A DNA stretch of 64,000 nt. Source: Cellulosimicrobium sp. ES-005. Lineage in GTDB: Bacteria > Actinomycetota > Actinomycetes > Actinomycetales > Cellulomonadaceae. How positions within the stretch are numbered: the stretch's first letter is position 1; the number at the start of each line of letters is the position of its first letter. The stretch spans positions 2,666,001 to 2,730,000 of the forward strand of contig NZ_CP159290.1 in the NCBI RefSeq assembly GCF_040448685.1. The letters are read 5' to 3'. The notes below the pieces were generated by a model that was not told the DNA's origin, did not search any database, and worked only from the letters and a program-made list of their open reading frames with translations. The translations under genes were made by a program, and so were the position numbers. Positions 33,835-42,071 of the stretch are shown here, one piece after another.

Positions 33835-36800
33835 TCAGCCGCAGGTCGCGGCCTCGTAGGCGACGTCCGCCTGGAACGTCAGGTCGCCGCCCGTCGCGGA
33901 CACCTGGGCGGTGCCCGCCTCGACCGAGGTCGAGCGCGTCGCGAACGACTGGTACGCGGAGGCACCCGGCTGGACGCCGGTCACCGTCTTCGTCCCGAAC
34001 GGCGTCGTCAGCGTGATGTCCGCCGGCACCGTGTCGTCGTTCGTGGCACGGACCGCGACGTAGACCTTGCCCGCCATGCAGCGGGTCTGGACCGTCGTCG
34101 AGATCGCGAGCTCCTCGACCGGCTCGTCGGTCAGCTCCTTGAACCGGATGTTCCGGTAGTTGACCATCTCGCCGCTGCCGTGGTTCTGGATGCCGACGAA
34201 GCTGTTCACCAGCCGCGCCGGGTCGGTGCTCGTGAAGTCGTTGACGAGCACGTCGTTGAGGTAGATGCGGATGCGGTCTCCCTCGACCCGGATGTCGTAC
34301 GCGTTCCACTGCCCGACCGGCTTGAGGGCCGCGTCCCGGGCCGCCTCGTCGGCACCCTGGAACGTGTAGACCGCGCCGGTGGTGCGGTCGGGGGCGTCCG
34401 TCGCGTCGATCTGGATCTCGTAGCCCTTGTTGACGGCGACCCACGGGTCGTCGCCCGGGTTCGGGAACCCGACGAACACGCCGCCGTTGTCGTCCTTGGT
34501 GAGCTTCCAGTCGAGCTTCAGGCTGTAGTTCTCACCGAGCTCCTGCGCCGTGTACCAGAGCAGGCCCATGCCACCCGCACCGCGGATCGAGCAGTCGTCC
34601 TGGCGGCCGAAGCCACCCGGACCTGCCATGCGCCAGCCCTCCTGCAGGCTCGCGAGGGTGCCGTCGAAGAGGGCCGTGTAGCCGTCCTCGACCTCACCCG
34701 GCGAGCAGATGTCCGGGTTCTCGCCGATCGAGAGCACGTCGATGTTGATGTTGCCCTCGTCGCCGGTCTCGTACGCGAGCGTGATGGTGTTGACTCCGGC
34801 CTGGAGCTCGAGGTTGCGCGTCAGCACACCCCAGTCCTTCCAGCTCCCCGTCGTGGGGAAGTTCCACTGACCGAGGTCCTGGCCGTTCACGTGCAGCGAG
34901 ACGTTCTTCGCGCGCAGCGTCGTGTACGGGTGGATGCCGTTGGCGTAGCGCACGTTGACCGGGTAGGTGCCCGCCTCGGGGACGGTCACGGAGAACGTCC
35001 GGCCGGCGCCGACGCTCGTCATGCCCGCGGCGAAGCCGGAGCCCGAGTAGTTGCTGTGGTCCGAGCCGATGCTCGAGCTGCCGAGCGGCTGCGCGAGCTC
35101 CGCCTCGTACCAGCCGCGGTCGGCCGGGGCGACGTAGCCGGGGAGCGAGTTGAGCGTGTACCAGGCCTCGGTGCTGAGGAGCTCGGCGCCGTCGGCGGAC
35201 GCGAACGGACGCGGCGACCGGATGTAGACGACGTGGCCGGGCTTGAGGCCGTCGATCTTCAGCGTGACGGTCGTGCGGTCCTCGGACACCGTGGCGTCGG
35301 TGACGAAGAGCGGCTCCTCGTCGACCTTCGGGCCGCCGTACTGCTGCGTCGGCACGTAGCGCCACTGCTTGACCTGGTAGGCGTCGGCGAGCTTCTCGAC
35401 GACCTCGTCGGAGACCGGGTCGGTGTACTCGATCTCGAAGCCGCCCTCGACCACGCGCATCTCCTTCATGTCGAAGGAGTCCTCGTTGACGGGGACGAGC
35501 TTCTGGAGGCCGTACCGGAGCTTGCCGGACTCGCCCCAGTTGCCGCCCTCACCGGTGCCGCCGGCGTAGAGCGCGCCGTCGGGGCCGTAGATGACACGGT
35601 TCACGCCGACCTCGAGGCCGGCGGTGTGGCGGAAGACCGCACCCTGGAACTCGCCGTCGACCTTCTCGAGGAACGCGCGCTGGATGCCGCCGTAGGTGAC
35701 GTCGCCGATGAGCATCTGGCCGGCGAACTCGCCGTCCTGGACGAGGATCGGGTTGCCCGGGGAGTTCGCGATCTCGTTCTGCGGGAGCCACACGGCCGGC
35801 GGGGAGACGGGGTTCGCGTCGAACGGCCCGGCCGGGTTCGTGTAGTGGTTGTAGAACTTGCCCGGCTGGATGTGGATGAGCTTGTTCGCCGGCAGCCAGG
35901 CACCCTGGTTGTCCGTCCCGAAGATCGCACCCTCGGGGCCGAAGCCGATGCCGTTGGGCGTGCGGAGGCCGCCCGCGACGTACGTGACCTCGCCGGTCTC
36001 GCGGTCGATCTTGATCGACGTGCCGCGGTTGGCCGCCGGCTGCGGGTTGGTCGTCGCGCCGCCGTTGTTGATGGCCACGGAGAGGTTGACGTAGAAGTAG
36101 TCCTCGTCGTGGATCAGGCCGAACGCGAACTCGTGGAAGTTGCCGCCGTCGGGCCACTCCGCGATCTTCGTGTGCTGGTCGTAGAAGCCGTCCCCGTCGG
36201 GGTCGGTGAGCTGCGTGAGCTGGTAGCGCTCCGAGACGAAGATCGAGTCCTCGACGACCTCGATGCCCATCGGGTTGAGCAGCTCGTCCGCGACCAGGGT
36301 CGCCGTGACGTCCTCGGGGCCGTCCGCCGTGGTGACGCCGTCGAGGAAGTAGACCTCGCCGGACACCGGGTCGGGGCGCCAGCCCCCGGAGCTGACCTCG
36401 CCCGTCGTCACGACGGCGAGCTTCTCGTCCGGCGTGAACGCCAGGCCCGAGACCTTGGGCTCGAAGCCCTCGGGGCGCAGGTCGACGAGGTCGTAGTTCG
36501 GGTTGACGGCGTCCAGGCGCAGGCCGTCGCCGGCCGTGTCGGTCGCACCCTCGCAGTACTTGTAGCCGGGCGCGGTCACGCGCACGACGCCCGCCTCGGT
36601 GCTGAGCGCCGACGTCGGGATGACCTCGAACGTCGAGCTGCCCGGCGTCTTCCACGCGAGCGTGAGGCGCTGCTTGTCGCTGCCCTCGTAGTAGTCGACC
36701 CGAAGGTCGTGCACGCCCGCCGTGAGGGTCGCGCTGCCCTCGACGGAGGTCGAGTCGTTCGGGCCGTCGTTCTCGAGGACGAGCTGGCCGTCGATGTAGA

Positions 36801-37161
36801 CGAGGGCGCCGTCGTCGTTGGTGACCTTGAACTGGTACTGGCCGTCTGCGGGGACGGTCAGGTTCGCGGTCACCTGCGAGATGAAGTTGTCCTCGGCGCC
36901 GAACTGCTCGGCGGTCGACCAGTCGATGGTCGGCATGAGCTTGTCGACGTTGGGGGTCTGGCCGGACTTCAGGGTGCAGACGGCCCCGGGGTTCTGCGCG
37001 AGCTGGAAGGTCCGCAGCGTGACGCCGGGCTCCTGCTCGGGAAGGTCGGCCGCGGCGGGGACGGCCCAGCCCGCGACGACCACGGCGCCGAGGGTCAGGG
37101 CGGCCGCGCCGCGTCGGTACCTGATCCGGCGGGACACCGGCAGGCTGGTGCGTTCGAGCAT
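33835..37161 (-). CDS. Secreted multidomain carbohydrate protein: PA14, sugar-dehydrogenase-like propeller, CBM, DUF1080
   Basis: 1108 residues. Signal peptide to about residue 38 (GWAVPAAAD). Approximate domains: PA14-type at 45-165 (DGALVYIDGQLVLEN, YYEGSDKQRLTLAWK); sorbosone/glucose-dehydrogenase-like beta-propeller at 205-650 (GFEPKVSGLAFTPDEKLAVV, NRVIYGPDGALYAGG); CBM6/35-like at 690-830 (YEAELAQPLGSSSIG, NVRYANG); 3-keto-disaccharide hydrolase (DUF1080) at 840-1010 (FDGTLASLQEGWRM, NGGVFVGFP); then an Ig-like end. GAGGGAG precedes the ATG. It probably oxidises or hydrolyses external sugars. A motif shared with the isomerase-like gene lies at 37273. Confidence 0.82.
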   Translation of the reverse strand: MLERTSLPVSRRIRYRRGAAALTLGAVVVAGWAVPAAADLPEQEPGVTLRTFQLAQNPGAVCTLKSGQTPNVDKLMPTIDWSTAEQFGAEDNFISQVTANLTVPADGQYQFKVTNDDGALVYIDGQLVLENDGPNDSTSVEGSATLTAGVHDLRVDYYEGSDKQRLTLAWKTPGSSTFEVIPTSALSTEAGVVRVTAPGYKYCEGATDTAGDGLRLDAVNPNYDLVDLRPEGFEPKVSGLAFTPDEKLAVVTTGEVSSGGWRPDPVSGEVYFLDGVTTADGPEDVTATLVADELLNPMGIEVVEDSIFVSERYQLTQLTDPDGDGFYDQHTKIAEWPDGGNFHEFAFGLIHDEDYFYVNLSVAINNGGATTNPQPAANRGTSIKIDRETGEVTYVAGGLRTPNGIGFGPEGAIFGTDNQGAWLPANKLIHIQPGKFYNHYTNPAGPFDANPVSPPAVWLPQNEIANSPGNPILVQDGEFAGQMLIGDVTYGGIQRAFLEKVDGEFQGAVFRHTAGLEVGVNRVIYGPDGALYAGGTGEGGNWGESGKLRYGLQKLVPVNEDSFDMKEMRVVEGGFEIEYTDPVSDEVVEKLADAYQVKQWRYVPTQQYGGPKVDEEPLFVTDATVSEDRTTVTLKIDGLKPGHVVYIRSPRPFASADGAELLSTEAWYTLNSLPGYVAPADRGWYEAELAQPLGSSSIGSDHSNYSGSGFAAGMTSVGAGRTFSVTVPEAGTYPVNVRYANGIHPYTTLRAKNVSLHVNGQDLGQWNFPTTGSWKDWGVLTRNLELQAGVNTITLAYETGDEGNINIDVLSIGENPDICSPGEVEDGYTALFDGTLASLQEGWRMAGPGGFGRQDDCSIRGAGGMGLLWYTAQELGENYSLKLDWKLTKDDNGGVFVGFPNPGDDPWVAVNKGYEIQIDATDAPDRTTGAVYTFQGADEAARDAALKPVGQWNAYDIRVEGDRIRIYLNDVLVNDFTSTDPARLVNSFVGIQNHGSGEMVNYRNIRFKELTDEPVEELAISTTVQTRCMAGKVYVAVRATNDDTVPADITLTTPFGTKTVTGVQPGASAYQSFATRSTSVEAGTAQVSATGGDLTFQADVAYEAATCG

Positions 37162-37272
37162 CGTTGCTCCCTCATACTCGGTCGGACTTCGAGTCCACGG
37201 AGCGTAACCCCTGCCCGGCTCCGTCGATGACAACGCTGGACAGGCTAGCCCTCGTTCTATCGATGTGTCTAC

Positions 37273-37284
37273 AACTTCCGACTT
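37273..37284. promoter_or_regulatory. AACTT[C/T]CGACTT motif, copy 1
   Basis: AACTTCCGACTT lies 112 bases before the 37161 start, next to CAGTCGACAAAAG. An 11/12 match stands before the gene starting at 41705. It may be the operator of a common sugar-responsive repressor. Confidence 0.4.
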
Positions 37285-37331
37285 GCAGTCGACAAAAGTG
37301 CCCTGGCCTGCTCGGACGTACGCTCGGAGGC

Positions 37332-38294
37332 ATGAGCGCACGCCACGGCGACATCGCCGACAGCACCGCGTCCCGGCCGTTCGCGCAGGTGGACGTCTTC
37401 ACCGAGGTCCCGACCCTCGGCAATCCCGTGGCGGTCGTGCTCGACGCCGACGGGCTCACGGACGACCAGATGGCCGCCTTCGCCCGCTGGACGAACCTCT
37501 CGGAGACGACGTTCCTCCTCCCGCCCAGCCCCGAGGGGGCCGCCGGAGGCGCCGACTACCGCCTGCGGATTTTCACCCCCGGCGGCGAGCTCCCCTTCGC
37601 CGGGCACCCGACGCTCGGCTCCTGCCACGCGTGGCTCGAGGCGGGCGGCGAGCCCCGGGCGGGCGACGCCGTCGTGCAGGAGTGCGGCGTCGGCCTGGTG
37701 ACGATCCGGCGCGAGGCGCCGGCCGCCGGGTCGGACGCTGCCGGACCGGACGACGAGCCGGACGGGGACCTCCCGCGCGGGCTCGCGTTCGCCGCGCCCG
37801 ACCTGCTCGCCGACGAGCCGGTCCCGGACGACGACCTCGCGGCGATCGTCGCCGCGCTCGGCGTCCCCGACGACGCCGTGGTCGACCACCGCGTCCTCGA
37901 CAACGGGCCCGGGTGGCGCGTCGTGCTGCTGGACTCGGCGGACCGCGTCGCCGGGCTCGTACCCGACTGGACGCGGCTTCGCGTCGAGCACCCCGACCTC
38001 TCCGTCGGGGTCGCCGGCCTGTACGGGGACGACGGCGGCCCCGACGGCGCCGCGGTCGAGGTCCGCGGGTTCGCGCTCGCCATGGGCATCCCGGAGGATC
38101 CCGTCACCGGGAGCCTCAACGCCGTCGTCGGGCAGTGGCTCACGCGGGACGGCCGCCTCCCCGACCGCTACCTCGCCGCCCAGGGCGCGGCGCTCGGCCG
38201 GGCCGGGCGCGTGCGCGTCGAGCGCGACGGGTCGGGGACGGTCTGGGTCGGCGGCGCGAGCGTCACGTGCGTCGCGGGCACCGTCCGCCTCTGA
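37332..38294 (+). CDS. PhzF-family isomerase-like protein
   Basis: 320 residues. The family's N-terminus is clear: FAQVDVFTEVPTLGNPVAVVLDADG, followed by WTNLSETTFLLP with the active-site Glu and RIFTPGGELPFAGHPTLGS. The second barrel half ends EDPVTGSLNAVVGQWL. PhzF relatives catalyse isomerisations of small acids; the substrate here is unknown and no phenazine genes are near. TACGCT lies seven bases before the ATG, so it may be leaderless. It is divergent from the secreted carbohydrate protein. Confidence 0.88.
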   Translation: MSARHGDIADSTASRPFAQVDVFTEVPTLGNPVAVVLDADGLTDDQMAAFARWTNLSETTFLLPPSPEGAAGGADYRLRIFTPGGELPFAGHPTLGSCHAWLEAGGEPRAGDAVVQECGVGLVTIRREAPAAGSDAAGPDDEPDGDLPRGLAFAAPDLLADEPVPDDDLAAIVAALGVPDDAVVDHRVLDNGPGWRVVLLDSADRVAGLVPDWTRLRVEHPDLSVGVAGLYGDDGGPDGAAVEVRGFALAMGIPEDPVTGSLNAVVGQWLTRDGRLPDRYLAAQGAALGRAGRVRVERDGSGTVWVGGASVTCVAGTVRL

Positions 38295-38402
38295 GCACCC
38301 GTCGGCGACGGGCCGAGGTCCGGGTGCCGAACCCGGGGGACGTCGCCGGCATCGGCGCTCGATCTCGGCGATATCCCCGGGCTCGACGGTCCCCGGGCTC
38401 CG

Positions 38403-38408
38403 TAGACT
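38403..38408 (+). promoter_or_regulatory. -10 element TAGACT of a leaderless transcript
   Basis: TAGACT ends seven bases before the GTG at 38416; there is no Shine-Dalgarno between. Confidence 0.5.
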
Positions 38409-38415
38409 GGGGCAA

Positions 38416-39753
38416 GTGTCAAGAACCCCACCTGTTTCCGGGTCCGACCGCGCCCTGACGGACCGCGCGGTCGTCGCGCGCGCCCGCTGGGCGCTCATGG
38501 TGCAGTTCGGGCTGTTCGGGGTCATCGGCGCGTCGTGGATGAGCCGCCTGCCCTCGGTCCGCGAGGCGCTGGGGATCAGCGCGAGCCAGCTCGGCCTGCT
38601 GCTCGTCGTCGGTGGCCTGGGCTCGCTCGTGTCCGTGGTGTCCGCGGGCGCGGTCGTCGCACGGTTCGGCAGCCGCACGACCCTCGTCGTCGCGACCGCG
38701 GGGAACGTCGTCGGGTTCGGCCTCGTCGCCCTGGGCACCGGGACGGGCGGGGTCGTCCTCTTCGCGACCGGCGCGTTCCTCAACGGGGTGTGCGGCGCGC
38801 TCACCAACGTGCCGATCAACATCTGCGCGGCCTCCGTCGAGCAGCACGTCGGACGGGCGATCCTCCCCCACTTCCACGCCGCGTTCTCCATCGGCGCCGC
38901 GTGCGGGGCGCTCGTCGCGGCCGCGTTCTCGTGGGCGCACGTGGGCATCACCGCGCAGATCCTCGTCGTGACGCTCGCCGTCACGGTGGCGCGCGCCGTG
39001 CTCGTCGCCCCCGCGACCGCGCTCGCCCCCGACCGCACGGCGCCCGCGCGCGCGGCCGCGCCGTCGGGCACCACCGAGCCGGCCGACGACGGCGCGGCAC
39101 CCGCACACCCGACCTCGCCGCGCCGCGGGGCGGGGGTGCGCGCCGCGCTCGCCGCGTGGCGCGAGCCGCGCACGCTCCTCATCGGGCTCGTGCTGCTCGC
39201 GTCGTCGCTGTCCGAAGGGTCGGCGGGCAACTGGCTCTCCATCGCCGTCGTCGACGGGTTCGCGGTGCGCGAGGCGCTCGGCGCCGTCGCGTACGGCACG
39301 TTCGTCGGCGCGATGACGGTGTTCCGGTTCGCCGGGACCGGGCTCATCGACCGGTTCGGGCGCGTGGCCGTGCTGCGCGCGTCGGGCGTCTCCGCGCTCG
39401 TCGGGCTGCTCGTCTTCGGCCTCGCACCCAGCCTGCCGCTCGCGTGGGTCGGCATCGTGCTCTGGGGCTGCGGCGCGGCGCTCGCCAACCCCGTCGCCAT
39501 CGCGGCGGCCTCCGACGACCCTGCCCACGCCGCCCCGCGCGTCGCCGTCGCGACGTCGTTCTCGACCGTCGCGATGCTCACCGCGCCGCCGCTGCTCGGC
39601 CTGCTCGTCGACCAGGTCGGGGCCCGCCACATGCTCCTGGTCATCTGCGCCGCGACCGTCCTGTCGCTCGCCGTGGCCGGCCAGGTGCGCCCGCTCCCCC
39701 GCCCGGCACCCCACCCCGTGGCCGCGGTGCCCGCCGAGGAGCCCACGAGGTAG
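38416..39753 (+). CDS. MFS transporter
   Basis: 445 residues with about 12 hydrophobic spans in two six-helix halves and a charged central loop near residues 200-235. The start of the fold (MVQFGLFGVIGASWMSRLPS, VREALGISASQLGLL) resembles YbjJ-type permeases. The loop after helix 2 carries a basic R-F-G-S-R-T motif. No substrate can be given. Transcription seems leaderless at the GTG. It is followed by an alpha/beta hydrolase 58 bases downstream in the same direction. Confidence 0.87.
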   Translation: MSRTPPVSGSDRALTDRAVVARARWALMVQFGLFGVIGASWMSRLPSVREALGISASQLGLLLVVGGLGSLVSVVSAGAVVARFGSRTTLVVATAGNVVGFGLVALGTGTGGVVLFATGAFLNGVCGALTNVPINICAASVEQHVGRAILPHFHAAFSIGAACGALVAAAFSWAHVGITAQILVVTLAVTVARAVLVAPATALAPDRTAPARAAAPSGTTEPADDGAAPAHPTSPRRGAGVRAALAAWREPRTLLIGLVLLASSLSEGSAGNWLSIAVVDGFAVREALGAVAYGTFVGAMTVFRFAGTGLIDRFGRVAVLRASGVSALVGLLVFGLAPSLPLAWVGIVLWGCGAALANPVAIAAASDDPAHAAPRVAVATSFSTVAMLTAPPLLGLLVDQVGARHMLLVICAATVLSLAVAGQVRPLPRPAPHPVAAVPAEEPTR

Positions 39754-39811
39754 GACCCGGTCGCACGAGCGAGCAACCCTGGCCCCCGCACCGGCCCCCA
39801 CCTCGCGCACG

Positions 39812-40639
39812 ATGACCGAGAATCGACCCGTGGAGCTCACCCAGAGGGTCACGACGCTGCGACGCGAGGCGCGCGAGCGCGCCCTGGCCCGTCCGCGGTG
39901 GCCGTTCGCGGGGACGGTGCAGGACGAGACGCGGGACGGCGTCGGGCTGCGACGCTACGTCCCGGACGCGCACGGCTCCCGCCGCGAGCCCACGACCGCA
40001 GTCGTGTTCCTGCACGGCGGGTACGGGCTGTTCGGGGACCTGGAGCTGCAGGACGCCTCGTGCCGACGCCTCGCGACCGCGCTCTCGACCACCGTCGTCT
40101 CCGTCGACTACCGGCTCGCGCCCGAGGGCACGCTCGCCGAGGCGACCGACGACGCGCTCGTCGCGCTCGCGCTCCTCGCCACGGAGGGAGTCGGGAGGCC
40201 GGCCCTGTTCGGCGACTCCGCGGGCGGGGCCGTCGCGGTCGCCGCCGCGCACCGGGCCCACGGCACGCCGCTCGCCCCGGCGTGGCTCGCGCTCACCAAC
40301 CCGAACCTCGACCTGACGCTCGGGTCGTTCGACCCGGACCGGCCGGGCGGGCCCGACGCCGCGCTGTCCGCGGAGTCCTTCCGCGCCTGGACCCGGGTCG
40401 CGGACCTCGCGGACGCGCCGCGGCTCGACCTCGACGCGTCGCTGCTCCCGACGACGTTCCTCGCGGTCGGCGACCAGGACGCGCTGCTCCCCGAGGCACG
40501 GACGCTCGCCGCGTCGTGCGCGCGCGACGGCGTCCGCTGCGAGCTCGTCGAGGTGCCCGGCGCGAGCCACGGGTTCCTCGGCGGCGACGCCGCGCCCGGG
40601 GTCCTCGCGGACCTCCGGGCGTTCGTCGGCGCCGTCTGA
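39812..40639 (+). CDS. Alpha/beta hydrolase (HSL-type esterase)
   Basis: 275 residues. It has the oxyanion motif FLHGGYGLFG, nucleophile elbow FGDSAGGAV (Ser), acid VGDQDALLPE and His in GASHGFLGG, the full triad of hormone-sensitive-lipase-like esterases. It is cytoplasmic, since no signal peptide is present. It would hydrolyse short acyl esters. The ATG at 39812 has no clear Shine-Dalgarno; a GTG at 39830 is a second choice. A strong hairpin ends the transcript. Confidence 0.88.
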   Translation: MTENRPVELTQRVTTLRREARERALARPRWPFAGTVQDETRDGVGLRRYVPDAHGSRREPTTAVVFLHGGYGLFGDLELQDASCRRLATALSTTVVSVDYRLAPEGTLAEATDDALVALALLATEGVGRPALFGDSAGGAVAVAAAHRAHGTPLAPAWLALTNPNLDLTLGSFDPDRPGGPDAALSAESFRAWTRVADLADAPRLDLDASLLPTTFLAVGDQDALLPEARTLAASCARDGVRCELVEVPGASHGFLGGDAAPGVLADLRAFVGAV

Positions 40640-40668
40640 CCGCGCACGCACGAGGGCCCGCGCACGCA

Positions 40669-40706
40669 CGAGGGCCCCGCCCGCGCAGCCGCGGACGGGG
40701 CCCTCG
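40669..40706. terminator. Bidirectional terminator between convergent genes
   Basis: CGAGGGCCCCG (40669-40679) pairs with CGGGGCCCTCG (40696-40706), with further CCGCG/CGCGG pairing inside. A short direct repeat CGCACGCACGAGGGCCC precedes it. Confidence 0.8.
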
Positions 40707-40718
40707 AGGCCGGGTGCC

Positions 40719-41705
40719 TCAGCCGCGCAGGCCGAGGATCGACGTGTAGCTGCGCCGGGCGTTGCCGAACGAGTCGACCGGGTTCGGCGGGACGGCGGTC
40801 GTCGGGGCGTTGTCCTGCTCCCAGATGCCCCAGCGCGTGCCGCGCGCCTTCGTCGCGCGGAGGAACTCGCGGTAGGGCAGGTCGCCCGCGTCGAACTCGA
40901 TGATGTCGAACCCGTTCGGGTTCGCCTCGTTGCGCGCCCCGTCCTTGAGGTGCAGGAGCGGGTAGCGGTGCGGGTTGTTGCGCACGTAGTCGATGGGCTC
41001 GAAGCCGGGGAAGCGGTACTGGCCCACGAAGGCCCAGTAGACGTCCATCTCGAGGAACACGTGGCGGGGATCGGTGTTGTCGAAGAAGACGTCGTACAGA
41101 CGCACCTCGGGCTGGTCCGTCGCGAACGCGAACTCGCCCGCGTGGTTGTGCTGGTAGAGCTTGAGCCCTGCGGCGCTCGCCTGGGCACCCCAGGCGTTGA
41201 ACTCGTCCGCGGCGGCGCGGTACCCGTCGACCGTGTTGACGTTCGACGGCGCGTTCGCCGTGCCGACGTGCGGCATGCCGAGGATGTTGGCGATCTCGAG
41301 CTGGCGCGGGAGGTCGGTGCGCAGCGCGTTGATGCCGACGTGGGAGCCGACGGCGCGCAGCCCGTTGTCGTCGAGGAGCTGACGGATCTCCTCGGGAGTG
41401 ATCGGCCCGACCTGGTTCTGGGTGTAGCCGGCGAACTCGATCTCCGAGTAGCCGATGTCCGCGAGCTGCTCGAACACGGTCCGGAACCCGAGGCTCGAGA
41501 CCTTGTCACGGATCGAGTAGAGCTGGATGCCGATCTTGCCCGGGGGGACCAGGCGACCGTTGCCCGCGGCCGCGAGCGGCCCGGCGGCCGTCGGGGCGGG
41601 GGCGGCGCCGGCCGCCGGCGCGACGGCGGCACCGAGGCCCACGGCCACGGTCGACGTCGCGAGCGCCTTGATCAGGCTGCGGCGCGTCATCTGAGACTTG
41701 CTCAT
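40719..41705 (-). CDS. Tat-exported sugar phosphate isomerase/epimerase-like protein
   Basis: 328 residues. The signal MTRRSLIKALATSTVAVGLG has a twin-arginine R-R-x-L-x-K core, followed by Ala/Pro-rich sequence. The rest is a TIM barrel of the AP-endonuclease-2 type: GIQLYSIRDKV, YSEIEFAGY, VGSHVGINAL, LYQHNHAGEF (metal His), FLEMDVYW and PLLHLKDG. Such proteins act on keto-sugars or inositols and often accompany DUF1080 and sugar dehydrogenase genes. AAGGAG precedes the ATG. Export of a folded metal enzyme explains the Tat signal. A motif at 42009 links it to the 33835-37161 gene. Confidence 0.86.
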   Translation of the reverse strand: MSKSQMTRRSLIKALATSTVAVGLGAAVAPAAGAAPAPTAAGPLAAAGNGRLVPPGKIGIQLYSIRDKVSSLGFRTVFEQLADIGYSEIEFAGYTQNQVGPITPEEIRQLLDDNGLRAVGSHVGINALRTDLPRQLEIANILGMPHVGTANAPSNVNTVDGYRAAADEFNAWGAQASAAGLKLYQHNHAGEFAFATDQPEVRLYDVFFDNTDPRHVFLEMDVYWAFVGQYRFPGFEPIDYVRNNPHRYPLLHLKDGARNEANPNGFDIIEFDAGDLPYREFLRATKARGTRWGIWEQDNAPTTAVPPNPVDSFGNARRSYTSILGLRG

Positions 41706-42008
41706 CGTCTCTCCTTCGAGGGATGGGACGGTGCGGCTCGGGCGAGCCGCACCGCGGGTGGTGCAGGTCGGCGGCGGTCGGCGGCACACGCGCTCGTCGT
41801 CACGCCGACGACAGGTCCTCGGGCGGCCCTCTTCGTCGTCCGTCCTCGTCAGGGCCGTACAGCGCCCTGCGTCTGGTCCTCCTCGTCTCGTCGTCGAGCG
41901 AGTCCTCCGCACGTCGTCGTGCCGGAGGAGCGCGTCCCACCGTGTCGGGCGGCCTCTCACCTACCACCCGGTCGTCATCCTACGAGGCTTCTGTCGGGTG
42001 TCAATCAA

Positions 42009-42020
42009 AAGTCGAAAGTT
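42009..42020. promoter_or_regulatory. AACTT[C/T]CGACTT motif, copy 2
   Basis: On the minus strand this reads AACTTTCGACTT, upstream of the isomerase-like gene. It differs at one base from the copy at 37273 and lies in an unusually A/T-containing patch. Confidence 0.4.
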
Positions 42021-42059
42021 CGTCGTTGGACCTGTGGGCGGGGGCCCGGGGAGCGCACC

Positions 42060-42065
42060 TAGGAT
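42060..42065 (+). promoter_or_regulatory. -10 element TAGGAT of a leaderless transcript
   Basis: TAGGAT, then six bases, then the ATG at 42072. Confidence 0.55.
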
Positions 42066-42071
42066 CGCTCC

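Larger units (their letters stand above)
41706..42071. other. Divergent regulatory gap
   Basis: No ORF with coding character. It carries the 42009-42020 motif and probably the isomerase promoter in its right third, and TAGGAT at 42060 for the rightward gene. The left 200 bases show nothing recognisable. Confidence 0.55.

Noticed and set aside
31847-33859. 670-codon frame antisense to the MMPL gene
   Set aside because: Highly charged low-complexity translation and no support; the MMPL gene explains the stretch.
34180-37230. 1016-codon frame antisense to the PA14/propeller gene
   Set aside because: No domain or ribosome site; it mirrors the codon bias of the real gene.
38327-38400. Further REP-like element after the PhzF gene
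   Set aside because: It has a left-arm-like GCCGAACCCGGGG and several CCCCGGGCTC pieces, but the arms do not pair over their length; at most a decayed copy.
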